Shown one piece after another: positions 35,434-44,694 of a stretch of 64,000 nucleotides of DNA. The stretch is from Lentzea pudingi (GTDB lineage Bacteria > Actinomycetota > Actinomycetes > Mycobacteriales > Pseudonocardiaceae), in NCBI RefSeq assembly GCF_014646255.1, contig NZ_BMNC01000016.1, forward strand, positions 111,509-175,508, read 5' to 3'. Position numbers and translations under genes: made by a program. A model generated the notes under the pieces. That model did not search any database. It was not told the DNA's origin and saw only the letters and a program-made list of their open reading frames with translations. Each line of letters begins with the position of its first letter. Position 1 is the first letter of the stretch.

Positions 35434-36558
35434 ATGCGCAGCAAGACTCTCGCTTCCATCGCCGTGACCGCGGGCCTCGCCCTGGCAGTCTCGGCATGCG
35501 GCGCCAACACGTCCTCCAACACCGGAGGCAGCACCAACACGAGCACTGGCAGCGGCACGGGCGCGAAGGTCGGCGTGATCCTGCCCGAGACCAAGACCTC
35601 CGCCCGCTGGGAGAGCTTCGACAAGCCCCTCCTCGAGGCCGCTCTGAAGGCCGAGGGTCTCGACCCCGACATCCAGAACGCCCAGGGTGACGTCCAGAAG
35701 TTCAGCACCCTCGCCGACGGCATGATCAACAACGGCGTCAAGGTCCTGATCATCGCCACGCCCAACAGCGAGGTCGGTGCCTCCGTCGCCAAGAAGGCGC
35801 AGGCCCAGGGCATCCAGGTCATCGACTACGACCGCCTGAACACCGGTGGCACCTCGTCCTACTACGTGTCGTTCGACAACGTGAAGGTCGGCGAGCTGCA
35901 GGGCCAGGGTCTGGCCGACGCGCTCAAGGACGCCCCGCAGGGCGCGAACGTCATCGAGATCGAGGGCGCGCCGACGGACAACAACGCGACCCTCTTCGCG
36001 GACGGCCAGAAGAAGATCCTCAAGCCGCTGTACGACTCGGGCAAGCTCAAGCTCGTCCAGTCGCAGCCGATCGACGACTGGGACAACCAGAAGGGTGGTC
36101 AGGTCTTCGAGCAGATCCTGACCGGCAACGGCGGCAAGGTGGACGGCGTCGTCGCCGCGAACGACGGCCTCGCCGGCGCGATCATCACCGTGCTGAAGAA
36201 GGTCGGCCTCAACGGCAAGGTGCCGGTCACGGGTCAGGACGCGACCCCGGACGGCCTGCAGGCCGTGCTGCTCAAGGACCAGTACATGACCGTCTTCAAG
36301 CCGATCAAGGAAGAGGCCGAGGCGGCTGCCAAGCTGGCCGGTTTCCTCGCCAAGGGCGACACCGCGGGCGCTGACAAGCTGGCCTCCGGCGTCACCAAGG
36401 ACACCAAGGCGAGCCGCGACGTGAAGTCCGTTCTCCTCACCTCGCAGCTGATCACCCGCGACAAGGTCAAGGTCGTCGTGGACGCCGGCTTCGTCAAGGC
36501 CTCCGAGATCTGCGTGGCCGCCACCCAGGCCGCCTGCACCGAGCTCGGCATCAAGTAG
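35434..36558 (+). CDS. Xylose-type sugar-binding lipoprotein
   Basis: A 374-aa periplasmic-binding-protein-like family 4 member (XylF/ChvE group). Signal sequence with lipobox AVSAC (Cys22), a Ser/Thr/Asn/Gly linker, then KVGVILPETKTSARWE, GDVQKFSTLADGMINNGVKV and a sugar-binding lobe with VIDYDRLNTGG and VVAANDGLAGAII, the last being the ligand-contact region of this family. First gene of the importer operon. A 12-bp hairpin separates it from the ATPase gene, which fits the usual excess of binding protein over membrane parts. Confidence 0.92.
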   Translation: MRSKTLASIAVTAGLALAVSACGANTSSNTGGSTNTSTGSGTGAKVGVILPETKTSARWESFDKPLLEAALKAEGLDPDIQNAQGDVQKFSTLADGMINNGVKVLIIATPNSEVGASVAKKAQAQGIQVIDYDRLNTGGTSSYYVSFDNVKVGELQGQGLADALKDAPQGANVIEIEGAPTDNNATLFADGQKKILKPLYDSGKLKLVQSQPIDDWDNQKGGQVFEQILTGNGGKVDGVVAANDGLAGAIITVLKKVGLNGKVPVTGQDATPDGLQAVLLKDQYMTVFKPIKEEAEAAAKLAGFLAKGDTAGADKLASGVTKDTKASRDVKSVLLTSQLITRDKVKVVVDAGFVKASEICVAATQAACTELGIK

Positions 36559-36573
36559 GACCGCTCGTGACGA

Positions 36574-36604
36574 AGGCGGGGTGCGCTTCTGTCGCACCCC
36601 GCCT
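36574..36604 (+). terminator. Intra-operon hairpin (partial terminator or RNA-stabiliser)
   Basis: AGGCGGGGTGCG (36574-36585) pairs with CGCACCCCGCCT (36593-36604) around a 7-nt loop, in the 76-bp gap between the binding-protein and ATPase genes. It has no T-run. It probably reduces read-through into, or protects the message upstream of, the transporter genes. Confidence 0.6.
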
Positions 36605-36634
36605 CTCGCCACGTGTAACCACGGAGGAAACCCA

Positions 36635-37409
36635 GTGAGCGAGCCGATTCTCGAGCTGCGCGGCATCAACAAGAGCTTCGGCCCCGTGCACGTCCTGCAC
36701 GACATCGACCTCGACGTCAACCCCGGCGAGGTCACGGCCCTCGTCGGCGACAACGGCGCGGGCAAGTCGACGCTGGTCAAGTGCATCGCGGGCATCCACC
36801 CGACCGACTCGGGTGAGGTCCTGTTCGAGGGCCAGCCGGTGCACATCAAGGGCCCGCGCGAAGCCGCGGAACTCGGGATCGAGGTCGTCTACCAGGACCT
36901 CGCGCTGGCCGACAACCTCGACATCGTCCAGAACATGTTCCTCGGCCGCGAGCGCACCAAGGGTGGCCTGCTCGACGAGACCGACATGGAGCAGGCGGCG
37001 CGCAAGACGCTCGCGTCGCTGTCGGTGCGCACGGTCAAGTCGGTGGCGCACGCCGGTGTCGTCGCTGTCCGGCGGTCAGCGCCAGACCGTGGCGATCGCC
37101 AAGGCCGTGCTGTGGAACAGCAAGGTCGTGCTGCTCGACGAACCCACCGCCGCACTCGGCGTCGCGCAGACGCGGCAGGTCCTCGACCTGGTGCGCCGCC
37201 TCGCGGAGCAGGGCCTGGGCGTCGTCCTGATCAGCCACAACATGAACGACGTGTTCGAGGTCGCCGACAAGATCGCGTGCCTCTACCTGGGCCGCATGGC
37301 CGCCGTCGTGTCGACCAAGGACGTCACGCACGGACAGGTGGTCGAGCTGATCACCGCCGGCCGTTCCGGCGACCTGGGCATCGCGCGCGCCGAGGCGGCG
37401 ACGATCTGA
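36635..37409 (+). pseudogene. Sugar ABC transporter ATPase (XylG/MglA type) with +1 frameshift
   Basis: GTG 36635 (GGAGG seven bases upstream) starts a single-domain ATPase: Walker A GDNGAGKST and Q-loop VVYQDLALADN are in frame to TVKSV. There one extra G (37045-37046, in tcggtGGcgc) shifts the frame. The +1 frame then gives RTPVSSLSGGQRQTVAIAKA, Walker B VVLLDEPTAAL and the switch histidine ISHNMND, ending at TGA 37407-37409. As read, the signature and Walker B motifs are lost. The original frame stays open into the permease gene, yielding a meaningless 759-codon fusion. A sequencing error or a recent mutation are both possible. Confidence 0.85.
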
Positions 37410-38860
37410 TGAGTACCGAAGAGGCGAGCAGCATGACCGACACCACCGAAACGCACGAGGCGGAGGCCCCGCAGGGCGCCATCTCCGACTTCGGCATCGA
37501 CACGACCTCCCGCTCCACCAGCGAAGCGATCCGGGACTACTGGTCCAGTGTCCGCGGCGGCGAGCTCGGCTCACTGCCCGCTCTGCTCGGACTGATCGTG
37601 CTGCTCATCGTGTTCAGTTCGCTGTCCGACTCGTTCTTCACCCTCGGCAACCTCGCCAACCTGCTCCAGCAGGGCGCCAGCATCACCATCATCGCGATGG
37701 GCCTGGTGTTCGTGCTGCTGCTCGGCGAGATCGACCTGTCCGCCGGCACCGCGTCCGGCGTGACCGCCTCGGTCATGGCGCTGGACCTGATCCACGGCGG
37801 CAACCTGCTCGGCGGCATGGGCGACGGCGTCTTCTACGTCTTCTGCGGCTGGCTGGTCCTGGCGGTCGGACTCTCGCTCCTGATGCGCCTGTGGACCGGC
37901 GCCGTGCTGTCCGGCATCGCGCTGGTCATCGCTCTGCTCGGCGTACCGGCGAACGCGTGGATCGGCATGCTGCTGGCCGTCTGCGTCGGCGCGTCGATCG
38001 GCTGCATCACCGGCTACCTGGTCGCGAAGGTCGGCATCCCGTCGTTCGTCGTGACCCTGGCGCTGTTCCTCGTGTGGAGCGGCGTCGTGCTGCAGTTCAT
38101 CGGCACCGGTGGCACGCTCGGCCTGCGCGACGACACGATCTTCCAGGTCGCCAACGGCAACATCGGCACCGCCGGGTCGTGGATCCTGTGCGTGCTGGCG
38201 GTCGGCGGCTACGCGGCCGTCGTGCTCAACCGGCACTTCACCCGGCTGCGCAAGGGCCTCGTGGCCCAGCCGACGGCGCTGATCCTCGCCAAGATCGGCG
38301 GTCTCGCACTGCTCGCCGCGGTCGCCACGTTCGCGCTGACGCAGAACCGGTCGCAGAGCACCCTCGTGGTGATCGCGGGCGTGCCGTACGTCGTGCCGCT
38401 GGTGCTCGTGCTGCTGGTGATCGGCACGTTCGTGCTCGACCGCACCAGCTACGGCCGCCACCTCTACGCGGTCGGCGGCAACAAGGAGGCCGCGCGCCGC
38501 GCCGGCATCAACGTGGAGAAGATCCGGATGAGCGTCTTCGTGATCGCCTCCTCGGCGGCCGCGATCGGCGCCATCGTCTACTCCTCCAAGGTCGGCTCCG
38601 TCGACCCGAACGCCGGTGGCGGCAACACCCTGCTGATGTCGGTCGGTGCGGCCGTCATCGGTGGCACGTCGCTGTTCGGCGGCAAGGGCCGGCTGCGTGA
38701 CGCCGTCATCGGTGGTGCGGTGCTGGCGGTCATCGCGAACGGCATGGGCCTGCTCAAGCAGCCCTCCGCTGTCGTGTTCATGGTGACCGGTCTCGTCCTG
38801 CTGCTCGCCGCGAGCGTCGACGCGTTGTCCCGCCGCCGGGCGGCCACCGCGGCTCGATGA
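37409..38860 (+). CDS. Sugar ABC transporter permease (XylH/RbsC type)
   Basis: A 483-aa membrane protein with about ten to twelve hydrophobic segments. After an acidic cytoplasmic N-terminus come SLPALLGLIVLLIVFSS and GLVFVLLLGEIDLSAGT, the BPD_transp_2 hallmark, then GYLVAKVGIPSFVVTLA and TSYGRHLYAVGGNKEAARRAGI, the ATPase-coupling loop. ATG 37409 overlaps the ATPase stop by one base; ATG 37433 is an alternative. It needs a working ATPase, whose own gene appears frameshifted. Confidence 0.92.
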   Translation: MSTEEASSMTDTTETHEAEAPQGAISDFGIDTTSRSTSEAIRDYWSSVRGGELGSLPALLGLIVLLIVFSSLSDSFFTLGNLANLLQQGASITIIAMGLVFVLLLGEIDLSAGTASGVTASVMALDLIHGGNLLGGMGDGVFYVFCGWLVLAVGLSLLMRLWTGAVLSGIALVIALLGVPANAWIGMLLAVCVGASIGCITGYLVAKVGIPSFVVTLALFLVWSGVVLQFIGTGGTLGLRDDTIFQVANGNIGTAGSWILCVLAVGGYAAVVLNRHFTRLRKGLVAQPTALILAKIGGLALLAAVATFALTQNRSQSTLVVIAGVPYVVPLVLVLLVIGTFVLDRTSYGRHLYAVGGNKEAARRAGINVEKIRMSVFVIASSAAAIGAIVYSSKVGSVDPNAGGGNTLLMSVGAAVIGGTSLFGGKGRLRDAVIGGAVLAVIANGMGLLKQPSAVVFMVTGLVLLLAASVDALSRRRAATAAR

Positions 38861-38864
38861 CGCG

Positions 38865-40019
38865 GTGACAGGACCTACGTCCGGCACTCGTCCCGACGAG
38901 ATCCGCAGGCACAACAGGACGGCGTTGCTGCGCCGCCTGCACATCGACGGACCGTCCACCAGGGCGTCGCTCGCGGCTGAGCTCGGCCTCAACCGCAGCA
39001 CGATCAAGGCCCTGGTGGACGGCCTCGCCGAAGCCGGTGTGGTCGCTGAACGCGTGCCCGCTCTGCGCAGCGGAGCGGGTCGCCCGTCGCTGCTGGTACT
39101 GCCCCAGCCGAACGCCGCCGTCGTCATCGCGATCGACGTCCGCGTCGAGCACGTGGCGATGGGGTTCGTCGGCCTCGGAGGGGAGATCCTCGGGCGGGAC
39201 AGCTGGAACCTGCACCGGACGCGTGATCCGGGGGAGGTCATCACGCACATCGTCGAGTCGGCGCGCCTCATGGCCGACGACCTCGACGCCACCGCCGTCG
39301 GAGTCGGGGTCTCGGTGCCCGGCGTCGTGCGCCGCGCCGACGGCCACGTCCACGAGGCACCCAACCTGCACTGGACCGGTGTCGCCCTCGGCAAACGCCT
39401 GGAGGCGGTGCTGAAGCTGCCGGTCCAGGTCGGCAACGACGCGGAGCTCGGCGCTCTCGCCGAGCACGTGCGCGGCGCCGCCCGTGCGTCCTCGGACATG
39501 GTCTACATCTCCGCGGACGTCGGCGTCGGCGGGGGAGTGATCCTGTCCGGGCAGCCATTGCGCGGGTCCGCGGGCTACGTCGGCGAACTCGGGCACATGG
39601 TGGTCAACCCGCGCGGCCTGCGGTGCTACTGCGGCTGCGACGGCTGCTGGGAGACCGAGGTCGGCGAACCGGCGCTGTGCCGGGCGCTGGGGCTGCCCGA
39701 CGACGCCCCGCGCGGTGCCGTCGTCGCGGCGCTGCGGGCGCTCGACGACCCGTCGGTGCTCGACGAGTTCGCCGGCTGGCTCGCACTGGGGCTCGCGAAC
39801 ATCGTCAACGTCCTCGGCCCGGAGCTGGTCGTGCTCGGCGACCTCTACACGGCGCTGCCGCCGTCCGTCGTGGACTCGGTGAGCGCCGCCGTGCAGCGGC
39901 GGAGCATGGTCTCCCGCGCGGTCGGCGGGACCCAGGTCGTGACGTCACCCCTGGGGCGCGACGCGAAGCTCATCGGCGCCGCCGAACTGGCCTTCGAGCC
40001 GGTGCTGGACGCCATCTAG
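38865..40019 (+). CDS. ROK-family transcriptional repressor (XylR/NagC type)
   Basis: A 384-aa protein with an N-terminal winged helix (STRASLAAELGLNRSTIKALVD, about residues 31-52) followed by a ROK sugar-kinase-like domain: AVGVGVSVPG, VGNDAELGAL, and the zinc site CYCGCDGCWE (CxCGxxGCxE). The phosphate-binding residues of true kinases are less clear, as in repressors. It lies 4 bp after the permease gene, so it is in the operon it probably represses. The inducer may be xylose or another pentose; no xylA or xylB is nearby. Confidence 0.9.
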   Translation: MTGPTSGTRPDEIRRHNRTALLRRLHIDGPSTRASLAAELGLNRSTIKALVDGLAEAGVVAERVPALRSGAGRPSLLVLPQPNAAVVIAIDVRVEHVAMGFVGLGGEILGRDSWNLHRTRDPGEVITHIVESARLMADDLDATAVGVGVSVPGVVRRADGHVHEAPNLHWTGVALGKRLEAVLKLPVQVGNDAELGALAEHVRGAARASSDMVYISADVGVGGGVILSGQPLRGSAGYVGELGHMVVNPRGLRCYCGCDGCWETEVGEPALCRALGLPDDAPRGAVVAALRALDDPSVLDEFAGWLALGLANIVNVLGPELVVLGDLYTALPPSVVDSVSAAVQRRSMVSRAVGGTQVVTSPLGRDAKLIGAAELAFEPVLDAI

Positions 40020-40038
40020 AACGCTCTGGAAAGCGAAG

Positions 40039-40068
40039 GGGGCGGAGATCCATCCGGATCTCCGCCCC
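40039..40068. terminator. Bidirectional terminator hairpin
   Basis: A perfect 13-bp stem, GGGGCGGAGATCC (40039-40051) with GGATCTCCGCCCC (40056-40068), with loop ATCC, between the convergent ends of the ROK gene and the small zinc-ribbon gene. Confidence 0.75.
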
Positions 40069-40090
40069 GAGCGGCTAGGTGGGGTGGAAG

Positions 40091-40270
40091 TCAGCCCTGC
40101 TGAATCTCAGCAGCGAGTTCGCGCAACTTCTCACTGTGCGCGCGAGCGTGGTGCCCGCAGAACAGCAGCTCACCCCCGGACGGGAGCAAGGCGCGAACCT
40201 GGGCAGCAGCCCCGCAGCGGTCGCAGCGGTCGGCAGCGGTCAACTCGGGGCGGGTGAGTGCTGCAGTCAT
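40091..40270 (-). CDS. DUF7455 small zinc-ribbon protein, 59 aa
   Basis: A 59-aa gene too short for usual length cut-offs. ATG 40270 has GGAGGG nine bases upstream. The sequence starts MTAALTRPELTAADRCDRCG and contains LLFCGHH, so two CxxC/CxHH half-sites (Cys16, Cys19, Cys38, His40 or His41) could hold one zinc. This small protein is conserved near sigA in many actinobacteria. Its role is unknown; a link to RNA polymerase or sigma function is speculation from position. Confidence 0.85.
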   Translation of the reverse strand: MTAALTRPELTAADRCDRCGAAAQVRALLPSGGELLFCGHHARAHSEKLRELAAEIQQG

Positions 40271-40753
40271 GATGAATCTCCCTCCGTCCCGGCAACGGAA
40301 CTGAAGTGTTCCGGTGCCCTCTTACCAAGCTGCGACCACAGCGCCCCTGGACGGTGCGCGGTGCTCGCTGGCTCCACTCTGACAGACGTTTTGGCGTTAG
40401 TCAGTGTTCCCGTGTACGTGGCGACTCGCGTCACTATGCGATTTACCCGCCTGCAGCAGAACTACACCCGTGTTCGCCACCGGTTCACCGTCTTGACACG
40501 CACGCTGAGCAACCGCAAACCCGCTGGTGGAGCAGTGTGTTCCGGCCATCCGGTCGGTTGCGTGCGACCGGGAGTGTGATATCGGTTGCCCTTGTCCGCC
40601 CGCAGCGAACAGGTCACGAACGTCCCACGATTCGGACGCGGGACCGTGATCATTCAGCTCCCGAGGGCCTCGCTGAACGCTCGCGCAGCGTGCCCCAAGG
40701 CCTCTCTCAAAGCCGTGACATGAGTGCGGCGGTGCTCAATTCTCGAAAACACG
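40271..40753. other. 483-bp gap between sigA and the DUF7455 gene
   Basis: No plausible gene on either strand: the frames seen lack ribosome-binding sites and family motifs. The minus strand carries GGGAAC (40411-40406), 17 bases, then CGTC (40388-40385), a weak match to a stress-sigma promoter that would give a leader of about 110 nt before DUF7455. The rest shows no strong structure. It ends at the sigA terminator. Confidence 0.45.
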
Positions 40754-40784
40754 ACAGCCCCGCACCGAACCGGTGCGGGGCTGT
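40754..40784 (-). terminator. Rho-independent terminator of sigA
   Basis: A perfect 14-bp stem, ACAGCCCCGCACCG (40754-40767) with CGGTGCGGGGCTGT (40771-40784), and a 3-nt loop, 22 bases beyond the sigA stop. It is followed on the minus strand by a T-rich tail (TCGTGTTTTCG). This is the clearest terminator in the window. Confidence 0.85.
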
Positions 40785-40805
40785 GTGCGTATGACTGGGT
40801 AAGAC

Positions 40806-42116
<1,311 letters not shown>

Positions 42117-42225
42117 GTACGCCCTTTCGCGACGGTCGTTCAAAGGCGGACCAGAGGGCGCGAAACCTCGGTCGCCAGAGTTCAGGGGATCTCCCCGCCG
42201 ATCTTGCTTGGCGGGTGTGCGTTCC

Positions 42226-42231
42226 ATTGTA
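42226..42231 (-). promoter_or_regulatory. -10 element of the sigA promoter
   Basis: TACAAT on the minus strand (42231-42226). A weak -35 candidate (GCAACA/CAACAC) lies 17-18 bases upstream. The predicted start near 42219 excludes the upstream ATG at 42227 as the sigA start. Confidence 0.6.
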
Positions 42232-42253
42232 ACGACGTCGGTGACGCGGTGTT

Positions 42254-42277
42254 GCGCCCCGAGGTGCTTCGGGGCGC
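42254..42277 (-). terminator. Hairpin after ppgK
   Basis: Stem GCGCCCCGA (42254-42262) with TCGGGGCGC (42269-42277) and a 6-nt loop, between ppgK and sigA on the minus strand. It overlaps the expected -35 area of sigA, so termination of ppgK and initiation of sigA are adjacent. Confidence 0.6.
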
Positions 42278-42335
42278 TCTCACCTGCGTTCCCGCAGCTA
42301 GATCGAGTCGGACACGTTTCGATGTCGAACGCTCA

Positions 42336-43097
42336 CTACGGCCTGACGCCGTGCGCGGCGGCCCATGCGGCGCCCACGATGCCGGCGTCGTTCTTCAACG
42401 CGGCCGCGACGACTTCAGTGCGAACCTCGAGCAACGGCAGCCACTTGTGCGCCTTCTTGCTCACGCCACCCCCGGCGATGACCAGGTCCGGCCAGATGAG
42501 GTCCTCGAGCACGTTGACGTACCGCGAGACCCTGGGCGTCCACTCCTCCCAGGACAGATCCTTCTCCTCCTTCACGGAGGCGGCCGCGCGCGACTCGGCG
42601 TCGTGCCCGTCGACCTGCAGGTGGCCGAACTCGGTGTTCGGGACGAGCTTGCCGTCGAGGAACACCGCGCTGCCGATGCCCGTGCCGAACGTCAGCAGGA
42701 CCACGGTGCCGTTCTTGCCCACGCCCGCGCCGAACGACATCTCCGCGATGCCCGCCGCGTCCGCGTCGTTCATCACGACGATGTCCTCGGGCCTGCGCTT
42801 GAGACGCTCGGCGAACAGCTTCTGGGCGTCGCAGTTGATCCAGCCCTTGTCCACGTTCGCGGCGCTGAAGGCGACACCGTGCTTGACCACGCACGGCAGC
42901 GTGACGCCCACCGGGCCGTCCCACTGGAACTTCTCGACGATCTCCGCGACGACCTCCGCCACCGCCTCCGGTGTCGAAGGCTGGGGCGTGGGGATCCGCA
43001 TGCGTTCGCCGTCCAGTGCTCCTGCTTCGAGGTCGACCAGGCCGCCCTTGACGCCGGAGCCGCCGATGTCCACACCGAACCCGCGGGTGATGCCCAT
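42336..43097 (-). CDS. ppgK: Polyphosphate glucokinase
   Basis: A 253-aa ROK-fold kinase that phosphorylates glucose with polyphosphate or ATP. Motifs: phosphate loop GVDIGGSGVKGG (8-19), TLPCVV, the catalytic NDADAAG, LTFGTGIGSA, EFGHLQVDG and GGGVSKKAHKW. It lacks the CxCGxxGCxE zinc site of other ROK proteins, as expected for PpgK. It lies directly upstream of sigA and divergent from suhB, the same order as in M. tuberculosis. The ATG has AGGAAGG about nine bases upstream. Confidence 0.94.
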   Translation of the reverse strand: MGITRGFGVDIGGSGVKGGLVDLEAGALDGERMRIPTPQPSTPEAVAEVVAEIVEKFQWDGPVGVTLPCVVKHGVAFSAANVDKGWINCDAQKLFAERLKRRPEDIVVMNDADAAGIAEMSFGAGVGKNGTVVLLTFGTGIGSAVFLDGKLVPNTEFGHLQVDGHDAESRAAASVKEEKDLSWEEWTPRVSRYVNVLEDLIWPDLVIAGGGVSKKAHKWLPLLEVRTEVVAAALKNDAGIVGAAWAAAHGVRP

Positions 43098-43212
43098 CCC
43101 CGTGGTCCTTCCTACTAGATCCTGCTGGCTTCGATTCAGTAACCGTGGTGCGCAGACATTAGCCTGACGTTGTCCGATAGTCCCGTGCTAGTGACGCAGG
43201 AGGGAACCGGTC

Positions 43213-44019
43213 GTGTTCGATCCCCGGCCGCTCGTCGACATCGCCACAGCCGTCGGACGGGAAGCGGGCGCTCTTGTTCAGCGCATGCGTGCTTCCGCCG
43301 TCGTCTCGTTCGACACCAAGAGCACTTCGACGGACGTGGTGACCGCCGCGGACCGTGCCTCAGAACAACTCGTCCGGACGCGTCTGTCCGAGTTGCGCCC
43401 CGGTGAACCGGTGCTCGGCGAGGAGGAGGGCAGCCCTGACGGCCGTGCCGGTGCCGAAGGGCTGACCTGGGTCGTCGACCCCATCGACGGCACCGTGAAC
43501 TACCTCTACGGAATTCCTTGGTACTCGGTGTCGATCGCGGCACAGCTCGACGGTGAGTCCGTCGCCGGCGCGGTGTTCGAGCCCGCGACCGGCCGCATGT
43601 GGACCGCAGCGCGCGGGCACGGCTCGTTCCTGGACGGCACCCCGTTGCGCGTGTCCGCGACTTCGGACCTGTCTCTCTCGTTGCTGGGCTACGGGTTCGC
43701 CTACCGGGCGGATCGGCGTCAGCGTCAGGCCGACGCCTGGGCGCGGATGTCGGCTCGGGTGCGCGACCTGCGCCGGGCCGGCGCGGCGTCGCTGGACCTC
43801 TGCTCGGTGGCGGCCGGGCGGCTCGACGCCTACACGGAACACGGCCTCGGCCGGTGGGACTGGGCGGCCGGCGGACTGATCGCCGCGGAGGCCGGCGCGG
43901 TCGTGCGGTTGCCGGGTTCGTCGCCCGAACTGGGGGAGGACGCGACGTTCGCCGCGACGCCGGGCATCGCCGACGCCCTGTACGACGCTCTCGTCGAGTC
44001 CGGCTACGGCAAGGTCTGA
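43213..44019 (+). CDS. suhB: Inositol-monophosphatase family phosphatase
   Basis: A 268-aa Mg/Li-sensitive phosphatase fold: metal-binding GEEEG (about residues 74-78), the core motif DPIDGTVNYLYG and the C-terminal WDWAAG. Actinobacteria make inositol phospholipids and mycothiol, so hydrolysis of inositol 1-phosphate is the likely reaction, although family members also act on other sugar phosphates. GTG 43213 has AGGAGG eight bases upstream. The equivalent of Rv2701c, divergent from ppgK. Confidence 0.9.
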   Translation: MFDPRPLVDIATAVGREAGALVQRMRASAVVSFDTKSTSTDVVTAADRASEQLVRTRLSELRPGEPVLGEEEGSPDGRAGAEGLTWVVDPIDGTVNYLYGIPWYSVSIAAQLDGESVAGAVFEPATGRMWTAARGHGSFLDGTPLRVSATSDLSLSLLGYGFAYRADRRQRQADAWARMSARVRDLRRAGAASLDLCSVAAGRLDAYTEHGLGRWDWAAGGLIAAEAGAVVRLPGSSPELGEDATFAATPGIADALYDALVESGYGKV

Positions 44020-44036
44020 AACCGCAGGTCAGGATG

Positions 44037-44048
44037 CTAATATATTAG
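44037..44048. other. AT-only palindrome next to the repeat hairpin
   Basis: CTAATATATTAG is a perfect 12-bp palindrome starting 18 bp after the suhB stop and ending three bases before repeat copy 3. Such AT-rich sequence is rare in this genome. Confidence 0.55.
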
Positions 44049-44051
44049 TTG

Positions 44052-44091
44052 TGCAAAAGACGTTTGCGGTCGTCCGCAAACGTCTTTTGCA
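44052..44091. repeat. Dispersed hairpin repeat, copy 3 (perfect 18-bp stem)
   Basis: TGCAAAAGACGTTTGCGG (44052-44069) and CCGCAAACGTCTTTTGCA (44074-44091) are perfect inverse complements around the loop TCGT. The right arm matches that of copy 2 (29159-29202) in 17 of 18 bases. It lies between the convergent suhB and PH-domain genes and may also terminate both, though no T-run follows. Confidence 0.8.
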
Positions 44092-44109
44092 TAAAGGCTC
44101 TGGTTCGAG

Positions 44110-44143
44110 GTTGACCAGTCAACGTCGATGTTGACGAATCAAC
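44110..44143. promoter_or_regulatory. Two tandem GTTGAC dyads
   Basis: GTTGACCAGTCAAC (44110-44123, perfect 6-bp arms) and GTTGACGAATCAAC (44130-44143, 5-bp arms) are spaced exactly 20 bp apart, so they would present the same DNA face. The second overlaps the 3' end of the PH-domain gene. No gene start is near. Confidence 0.5.
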
Positions 44144-44663
44144 GTTGCTTCGCAGGCTGTCCGGTCAGCTCCGAGAGCAGGGCGACGACCTCGCGGACGG
44201 CCGGGACGTGGATCAACTCGCCCACCGACCCGTTGCCGAAACCGTCCGGCATCATCCGGCCGTCGAGCCGGATCTGACCGGAGCCGTCGGGCTCCTCGGT
44301 GAACAACAGGGTGACGATCTCGGTGAGTCGCACGGACCGCGCTCGCCGGCCGGGGACGGACACGACGCGTTGGTCGGTGACGTAGTAGGTCGTGCGGTGC
44401 AGCGTGAGCCGGCGCCAGATGAGTGGCTCGGCGATATTGAGCACCGCGAAGCCCGCGCACATGACGAACACGACGGGCCAGCTACCGAAGTAGCCCGACC
44501 ACCCTTGCACGACGCCGGCCACCGCGACGATGAGCAGGAACAGGACCGCGTGGAACTTCAGGCTGAACCGGATCCAGCGCAGGTCCGGTCTCGTGAACAC
44601 CGTGCGCCTGGCCGGCTCGCCCTGCCAGAGGACGTGCTCGTCCGGAAGAAGATCAACCCCCAT
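44139..44663 (-). CDS. PH-domain-like membrane protein
   Basis: A 174-aa protein: an N-terminal stretch LLPDEHVLWQGEPAR, typical of bacterial PH (bPH2) proteins, two membrane segments (about residues 36-80), then a PH-like domain (TTYYVTDQRVVSVPGRRARSVRLTEI). The unusual point is position: it lies between suhB and cei, which are neighbours in mycobacteria as I recall, so it is a lineage insertion flanked by repeats. TAGCGT six bases before the ATG suggests leaderless expression. Function unknown. Confidence 0.8.
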   Translation of the reverse strand: MGVDLLPDEHVLWQGEPARRTVFTRPDLRWIRFSLKFHAVLFLLIVAVAGVVQGWSGYFGSWPVVFVMCAGFAVLNIAEPLIWRRLTLHRTTYYVTDQRVVSVPGRRARSVRLTEIVTLLFTEEPDGSGQIRLDGRMMPDGFGNGSVGELIHVPAVREVVALLSELTGQPAKQR

Positions 44664-44669
44664 GCGCCC

Positions 44670-44675
44670 ACGCTA
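44670..44675 (-). promoter_or_regulatory. -10 element of the PH-domain gene, leaderless
   Basis: TAGCGT on the minus strand, six bases before ATG 44663, with no ribosome-binding site in between. Confidence 0.5.
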
Positions 44676-44694
44676 GCGGGCACGCGGCGGCAGG

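Noticed and set aside
36581..38860. A single 759-codon ATPase-permease fusion reading frame
   Set aside because: The middle third is an Arg/Pro-rich shadow of the real ATPase C-terminus. The permease has its own ATG, so this is a frameshift by-product, not a fused gene.
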